Below, piece by piece: positions 59,833-64,000 of a stretch of 64,000 bases of DNA. The DNA comes from Sphingobium faniae (GTDB lineage Bacteria > Pseudomonadota > Alphaproteobacteria > Sphingomonadales > Sphingomonadaceae). The notes beneath the pieces were generated by a model. The model made no database searches, had not been told where the DNA came from, and saw only the letters and a program-made list of their open reading frames with translations. The position numbers were made by a program, and so were the translations under genes. The stretch covers positions 69,501 to 133,500 of the forward strand of contig FMTU01000004.1 of NCBI GenBank assembly GCA_900100475.1. Direction: 5' to 3'. Numbering within the stretch: position 1 is the first letter of the stretch; each line of letters starts with the position of its first letter.

Positions 59833-60987
59833 ATGGCGGACACACTCAAGGTCGGGATCATCAGCGCCAACTGGAGCCTGAAGGTGCATGGCGCGGCATG
59901 GCGACGGATCGAAGGGGTGGAGGTCGCCGCCATCTGCACCTCGCGGCAGGAAACGGCCGAACGGGCGGCACAGGAATATGATATTCCCAAGGCTTATTGG
60001 AATCACGAGGAGATGTCGGCCGACCCGGACCTTCACATCATCGACGTCGGCACCCGCCCGTCCTTTCGCTTTCCCATGGTCATGGCGGCGTTGAAGAATG
60101 GCAAGCATGTTTATGACGCACTGCCCTTCGCGGTGAACCTGTCGGACGCCGAAGCGATGCGCGACGCGCAGAAGGCGGCGGGCGTGGTCGGCGTGGTCGA
60201 TGGACAGTTTCGCTGGGCGCCGCATGCACAGCAAATGAAGCGCATGATCGACGAAGGCTTTATCGGTCGCCCATTGGGCTTCAATGTACAATTGATGCTG
60301 CCGCTGATCGTCGCCAACGACAAACCCTATGCCTATTGCGCCTATTCCGAGCATACCGACCCCTATTACTGGCTGGCGGACAAGAGCAGCGGCGGGAGCG
60401 CCTGGCGCAATTTCGCGACTCATTCGCTCCTGTTCCTCACCCATCTGATCGGCCCGGTGGCGGAAGCGACCGGCATGCTGACGACCGGCGTGCCCGAATG
60501 GTTCCTGCCCAATGGCGAAGTGCTGCGGCCCGAGACGCATGATCTGGGCAGCGCGGTGCTGCGTATGGAAAATGGCGCGATCGGCAGCCTGCAGGCGGGC
60601 TGGTGCGTGCCCGATACGGAGGGCTGGCGGGTCGAGATATGGGGCGACAAGGGCCGGCTGCTGCTGGTGGACGACAGTTTCGGCAACTTCCCGTCGGCGC
60701 GCCTCTATGCGGGCGACGCACGGCTGCTGACCTATGGCCAGCGCACCTGCGAGGAAGTGATCGTCGACAATGATTTCTACGCCGTCCCCGGCATGGCGAA
60801 CACCAGCGCGGAGCCGCGCCCCTTCGCCGCGATGGACTGGATGTTCAAGCATATGGTCGACGCGATCCGGAACGGCGCCGAAGGATCGCCCAGTTTCACC
60901 GAGGCAGCCGCCGTGCATCGCGTGGTCGAAGCGGTGGAACGCGCCAATAACGAACGCGGCTGGGTCCGCATGGACGAAATGGGGTGA
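59833..60987 (+). CDS. Gfo/Idh/MocA family protein with altered EKP motif
   Basis: 384 residues with an N-terminal Rossmann domain and a C-terminal beta-sheet domain. The expected glycine motif is loose (GIISANW at 8-14). The catalytic EKP is replaced by ALP at 96-98 (YDALPFAVN), so the proton-relay Lys is Leu97. The His in THSLLFLTHL is kept. The family oxidises sugars or inositol, but this one may have lost or changed catalysis, or act as a binding protein. GGAGG before the ATG. It is monocistronic and probably repressed by the divergent TetR protein. Confidence 0.85.
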   Translation: MADTLKVGIISANWSLKVHGAAWRRIEGVEVAAICTSRQETAERAAQEYDIPKAYWNHEEMSADPDLHIIDVGTRPSFRFPMVMAALKNGKHVYDALPFAVNLSDAEAMRDAQKAAGVVGVVDGQFRWAPHAQQMKRMIDEGFIGRPLGFNVQLMLPLIVANDKPYAYCAYSEHTDPYYWLADKSSGGSAWRNFATHSLLFLTHLIGPVAEATGMLTTGVPEWFLPNGEVLRPETHDLGSAVLRMENGAIGSLQAGWCVPDTEGWRVEIWGDKGRLLLVDDSFGNFPSARLYAGDARLLTYGQRTCEEVIVDNDFYAVPGMANTSAEPRPFAAMDWMFKHMVDAIRNGAEGSPSFTEAAAVHRVVEAVERANNERGWVRMDEMG

Positions 60988-60997
60988 AAGGATAAAC

Positions 60998-61029
60998 GAA
61001 AGGGGCCGCGCGGCGGGGCGGCCCCTTTC
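60998..61029. terminator. Bidirectional hairpin between convergent genes
   Basis: GAAAGGGGCCGC (60998-61009) pairs perfectly with 61018-61029 around 8 bases. Short T and A runs at both feet of the stem fit termination in both directions. Confidence 0.7.
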
Positions 61030-61043
61030 ATCAAGGCCGGACC

Positions 61044-62039
61044 CTATTTCATCGGCTGCGCCATTGCCACCATGCGCGACCAGTCATGGAGGCGTTGCCA
61101 GAGCAGCGCCCGCGTCGAAGCGAAATTATGCATGTGCGCCATGGTCGGCACGATGAAGATGCCGACATCGCGGGAAGCGCGATAGGCCGCCGCTTCGGCA
61201 TGCGGGTCGGGGCAGGTGTCGCGCTCGCCATTGGCGACGAGGACCGGCACCGTGATGCGCGCTGCGTCGGCCGCGAAGGCGCCAGGCAGCATCATCTGCA
61301 CCGCGCAATAGGGGATGGTGACGCTGCCGAAGCGCGGCGCCGTTTCCCGGATCGGGTAGCCGCCCTTCATATCTTCGTGCAATATATCCGCGGGCACATT
61401 CTCCCAATGGAAGGCATAGACATAATCGACCCCTTCATGGTCGGCTTCCAGATGGCTTTTCACCCGCCCCTCCGCGACCGCGTCGAAGCGGGCCTTGCCA
61501 TGGTCGAAGGCCATTTTGTCGCGCTGCGGCAGGGCGGTCTGGATCGCGCTGACGCCGCAGGGCGCGATCGCGTCGAAGGTGGCGAAGCGCCCCTGCGCCA
61601 GGATCGACACGCCGCCGCCCATGGACTGGCCCATGCCGACCGCGAACAGGCCGGGGCAGGCGGGAAAGCCTTCCGCCGCCATCCCCGCGCGCAGCGCATC
61701 GGCGATCTGGCGCACGCAACTGTCATGGGTCGCGGCCATGGTCTGGAAGGTGATGCGCGACAGGTCGGGAATCGTGCTTTCGCCCACGCCGACATGGTCG
61801 ATAGTCACATAGATGGTGCCACGCGCGGCATGCCATTGGGCCTCATTGTAATTTTCATGTCCATCGAAATGCATTTCGAAATAATGGCGCGAATAACCGC
61901 CGCCGGGACAGGCGAAGATCGCCACCGGCCGACCCGGCAGCAACGCGGGATCGGGCAGATGGAGCGTCACCGCCATCTCCACCGTTTCGCCCGAACCCAT
62001 GGCTTCGCTCACGTCGATGCGGCGTTCGATCCTTTGCAT
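61044..62039 (-). CDS. Alpha/beta hydrolase family protein
   Basis: 331 residues. Oxyanion-type segment ACPGGGYSRHYF, nucleophile elbow GQSMGGG with Ser139, a DTCPDP acid loop and a MAHMHN His near 308. The PGGGYSRHYF region with no lid suggests an esterase or C-C hydrolase on a polar CoA-free substrate; the subgroup is not clear. AGGAGGAGAGG before the ATG. It is divergent from a LysR gene 100 bases away, its likely regulator. Confidence 0.87.
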   Translation of the reverse strand: MQRIERRIDVSEAMGSGETVEMAVTLHLPDPALLPGRPVAIFACPGGGYSRHYFEMHFDGHENYNEAQWHAARGTIYVTIDHVGVGESTIPDLSRITFQTMAATHDSCVRQIADALRAGMAAEGFPACPGLFAVGMGQSMGGGVSILAQGRFATFDAIAPCGVSAIQTALPQRDKMAFDHGKARFDAVAEGRVKSHLEADHEGVDYVYAFHWENVPADILHEDMKGGYPIRETAPRFGSVTIPYCAVQMMLPGAFAADAARITVPVLVANGERDTCPDPHAEAAAYRASRDVGIFIVPTMAHMHNFASTRALLWQRLHDWSRMVAMAQPMK

Positions 62040-62111
62040 GGCATCCTCTCCTCCTGCTTGTGTGCCAGCCTTGCATAGCCGCGATATTCAGAGATAGAAG
62101 CCGATGGATCA

Positions 62112-62126
62112 CGAATAGATTATTCG
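62112..62126. promoter_or_regulatory. LysR-type box between the hydrolase and LysR genes
   Basis: CGAATA-GAT-TATTCG is a 15-base inverted repeat with perfect 6-bp arms, which matches the usual LysR T-N11-A spacing. It is 13 bases before the LysR start codon and 72 bases from the hydrolase start. Confidence 0.55.
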
Positions 62127-62139
62127 GGTTATCCACATA

Positions 62140-63099
62140 ATGTCGACCTTCCATCAATTGCGCTGCATGCGATCCTTCCTGACCGTGGCCGAGCATGGCA
62201 GTTTCAGCCGCGCCGCCCATGCCTTGCAGATCGGCGCTGCATCGGTGTCCGAACATGTGTCCAGCCTGGAGCGGCATCTGGGCGTTGCGCTGTTCCACCG
62301 CACCACCCGTTCGCTGCACCTGACGCATGAGGGCGGCGCCTATCTGGCGCTATGCCGCGACGTGCTGCCGCGCATCGCGGAGACGGACGCGCGAATCGCG
62401 CAGGGTGGAACGAGCGACGCGCTGTCCGGGCTGCTTCGCATCGACCTTTCGGACGGGGTGGACGCCTTCCTGCTGGACGCGGTACGCGCGTTCCAGGCGC
62501 GGCACCCCGCCGTGACCATCCATATGCTGCGCAGCCAGCGCCAGTTCGACCTGGCCGAAGTGCATGCCGACATCGCCATCCGCTCGATCGCGCCGCGCGA
62601 CCGGCCGCAGGACCGCATCCTCTCGCATGTGCTGGGGCGCAGCCACACCGCTTTCCTTGCGGCGCCCGCCTATCTGGAACGGGCCGGCACGCCGCGGCGC
62701 CCCGAGGACCTGCTCGCGCATCGCTGCATCGGCTATGTCGATCCGCTGAGCGGGCGATTGTGGGAATGGTATTTCCGGGGAGCGGACGGACAGGACATGG
62801 CGCTGGACGTGCCCTGCGCGCTGGCGCTGGCGCAGGGCGATCTGCGCCGCCACGCCGCCATGGCGGGCGAGGGCATCATCAACGACATGGCCCATTTCGT
62901 CGCGCCACTGGTGCGCGAGGGGAGATTGGTGCGAATCCTGACCGATTGGACGGTGACGCAGCCCATCTGCCACCTCAGCATCCATCGCGAACGCCACCGC
63001 GCACCTCGCATCGCGGCTTTCATCGCGCATCTGGAACGATGGTTCGCCAACCAGCCGGACGACCCGTTCGCATCCGGGGACGGTGTGCCAAAGCCGTGA
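62140..63099 (+). CDS. LysR family transcriptional regulator
   Basis: 319 residues. N-terminal HTH: FLTVAEHGSFSRAAHALQIGAASVSEHVSSLE, then LGVALFHRTTRSLHLTHEG. The substrate-binding domain begins near 90. The sequence is of the common CrgA/DsdC-like type, with ALALAQGDLRRHAAMAGEGI in the effector part. It is divergent from the alpha/beta hydrolase gene. Weak Shine-Dalgarno; a leaderless or short-leader start is possible. Confidence 0.93.
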   Translation: MSTFHQLRCMRSFLTVAEHGSFSRAAHALQIGAASVSEHVSSLERHLGVALFHRTTRSLHLTHEGGAYLALCRDVLPRIAETDARIAQGGTSDALSGLLRIDLSDGVDAFLLDAVRAFQARHPAVTIHMLRSQRQFDLAEVHADIAIRSIAPRDRPQDRILSHVLGRSHTAFLAAPAYLERAGTPRRPEDLLAHRCIGYVDPLSGRLWEWYFRGADGQDMALDVPCALALAQGDLRRHAAMAGEGIINDMAHFVAPLVREGRLVRILTDWTVTQPICHLSIHRERHRAPRIAAFIAHLERWFANQPDDPFASGDGVPKP

Positions 63100-63106
63100 T
63101 GCGCGA

Positions 63107-63143
63107 CGCGGGGTGGGATATTCTTCCTCTCCCCGCGCCTTTT
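63107..63143 (+). terminator. Possible terminator after the LysR gene
   Basis: CGCGGGG (63107-63113) and CCCCGCG (63131-63137) can pair across a 17-base loop, followed by CCTTTT. The long loop makes this weak. Confidence 0.35.
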
Positions 63144-63158
63144 ACGCCGACCCGCCAC

Positions 63159-64000
63159 CTACCAGCGGCGGCGCATCTGAAGGCCAAGATTGCGCTTGCG
63201 CAGCGCCGCTTCGCGTTCCGCCGCGCTGACGGTCGGCGTGTCGACGGGCAGGTGCCTGGCGATGTCGGCGAAAGGCACTTTCCTGATCGTCGGCATCGGA
63301 TAGCTGTCCGCCCCATGCCAGCGGCCGACCAGCATGCCGCGCCTATGCCCACCGCTGTCGAGCCAGTTGGCCACGCCCGGGTCCTCCAGCGCGATCACCG
63401 CGCGGAACTTGCCGTCGCTGTCCAGCTTCGCCTGCGCCGCATTCAGGCTGCTCTGCCGATAACCGAACTCGATCTGGTTCCACAGCTCGTCATTCAACTG
63501 CACATTCCAATATTTGCAGGTCTTGGGCAGTTCCGTCTCGATGATGATCGCCTCGCCGGGCTGATAATCATAGATGCAGCGGAAATATTTCTGCGGCCAT
63601 TCGCCGCTGTTGCCGAGATCCTCGAAACCCGACAATTCCATGACGTTGAGGCCCAGATCCTTGACGACCTTGTTCTGGTAGCCGATGCAGATGCGCGAGA
63701 AACGCTCGACGAAGCCACCGAGGATGGCGTCGAGCCGGGCGGCGATCTGCTCCTGCGTCAGGCGGGGCTTGAGCGGCGGCTTGTCCAGCCGCTCGATCGC
63801 GAAGCGCGCATCCACGTCCACGCCCCAGTCATAGGCGAACTGGCGGATCATGATGTCGCCCGCCTCCGGATCCAGATAGCGCCAGTCGCCGGTCCAGTCC
63901 TTGGGACGTTCCGTGCTGAACACCACCTCGAACCGGCCGTCCTTGTCCAGCGTCAGCCCGTCCGCGTCATAATTGTTGAAGCCGGGCCTGGGGTCCTGCG
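63159..64000 (-). CDS. DUF1214-like protein (B), start outside the window
   Basis: The frame is open to the window edge, so the N-terminus is missing; 280 codons are visible. The block around residues NDELWNQIEFGYRQSSLNAAQA and DSDGKFRAVIALEDPGVANWLDSGG matches DUF1214-type proteins, and the same pattern in shorter form is found in the protein at 29837-31081. Further features: FAIERLDKPPLKPRL, EAIIIETELPKTCKYWNVQLN. There is no visible signal peptide in the part seen. Function unknown. Two such proteins in one cluster suggest a role in the pathway rather than housekeeping. Confidence 0.78.
   Translation of the reverse strand, partial: QDPRPGFNNYDADGLTLDKDGRFEVVFSTERPKDWTGDWRYLDPEAGDIMIRQFAYDWGVDVDARFAIERLDKPPLKPRLTQEQIAARLDAILGGFVERFSRICIGYQNKVVKDLGLNVMELSGFEDLGNSGEWPQKYFRCIYDYQPGEAIIIETELPKTCKYWNVQLNDELWNQIEFGYRQSSLNAAQAKLDSDGKFRAVIALEDPGVANWLDSGGHRRGMLVGRWHGADSYPMPTIRKVPFADIARHLPVDTPTVSAAEREAALRKRNLGLQMRRRW

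Noticed and set aside
1..64000. Mobile elements, tRNA or rRNA genes, CRISPR arrays
   Set aside because: No transposase, integrase, terminal repeats, cloverleaf or regular spacer repeats were seen in either strand.

Overview
The window reads as chromosome (or megaplasmid) from a high-GC alphaproteobacterium, most likely a sphingomonad such as Sphingobium, Novosphingobium or Sphingomonas. This is inferred from the base composition, a TonB-dependent receptor embedded in a catabolic cluster, and the mix of families (GMC oxidoreductases, COG2159-type amidohydrolases, paired acyl-CoA dehydrogenases, EcKinase-like phosphotransferases, DUF1214-like proteins). I see no rRNA, tRNA, transposase, integrase, phage gene or CRISPR array. 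56 protein genes, two cut by the window ends, fill almost all the sequence in short operons that alternate strand.

Layout. 1-5509 (+): P450 C-terminus, SDR, aldehyde dehydrogenase, GMC oxidoreductase, flavin reductase fused to a MarR-like domain. 5625-5900 (-): small exported protein. 6160-10335 (-): acyl-CoA dehydrogenase, Rieske oxygenase alpha subunit, KstD-like flavoprotein. 10551-15732 (+): FadB-like fusion, crotonase, lambda-crystallin-type hydroxyacyl-CoA dehydrogenase, PhyH-type dioxygenase. 15893-20120 (-): IclR regulator, MDR reductase, acyl-CoA dehydrogenase pair. 20274-21044 (+): second IclR. 21096-22322 (-): amidohydrolase. 22594-25927 (+): carboxymuconolactone decarboxylase-like protein, acyl-CoA synthetase, VOC protein, SDR. 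25953-35676 (-): acyl-CoA dehydrogenase pair, LexA-like/MarR double-HTH regulator, sulfotransferase, DUF1214-like protein, TonB-dependent receptor, kinase-like protein. 35825-46920 (mostly +): SDR, GMC (-), SDR, aldehyde dehydrogenase, MFS, acyl-CoA synthetase, NmrA-like, aldo/keto reductase, VOC, TetR. 46960-64000: small alternating units with a di-metal hydrolase-like protein, epoxide hydrolase, three crotonase/dioxygenase/MFS units, TesB, a long SDR, D-aminoacylase-type amidohydrolase, TetR x2, Gfo/Idh/MocA, alpha/beta hydrolase, LysR and a second DUF1214-like protein.

How it works together (inference). The receptor and two MFS proteins would bring in a hydrophobic substrate. P450, Rieske and 2-oxoglutarate oxygenases would hydroxylate it. 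The GMC, SDR and aldehyde dehydrogenase sets would oxidise alcohols to acids. Two acyl-CoA synthetases would form CoA esters, and the acyl-CoA dehydrogenase pairs, crotonases, hydroxyacyl-CoA dehydrogenases and thioesterase would run a beta-oxidation-like breakdown. The combination of KstD-like dehydrogenase, Rieske oxygenase, two large/small acyl-CoA dehydrogenase pairs and FadD3-like ligases resembles steroid or terpenoid degradation, but the substrate cannot be read from sequence alone. Many functions occur twice (GMC, aldehyde dehydrogenase, acyl-CoA synthetase, VOC, dehydrogenase pairs, amidohydrolases), which suggests two parallel branches. At least seven dedicated regulators are present, and several inverted repeats next to them are good operator candidates.
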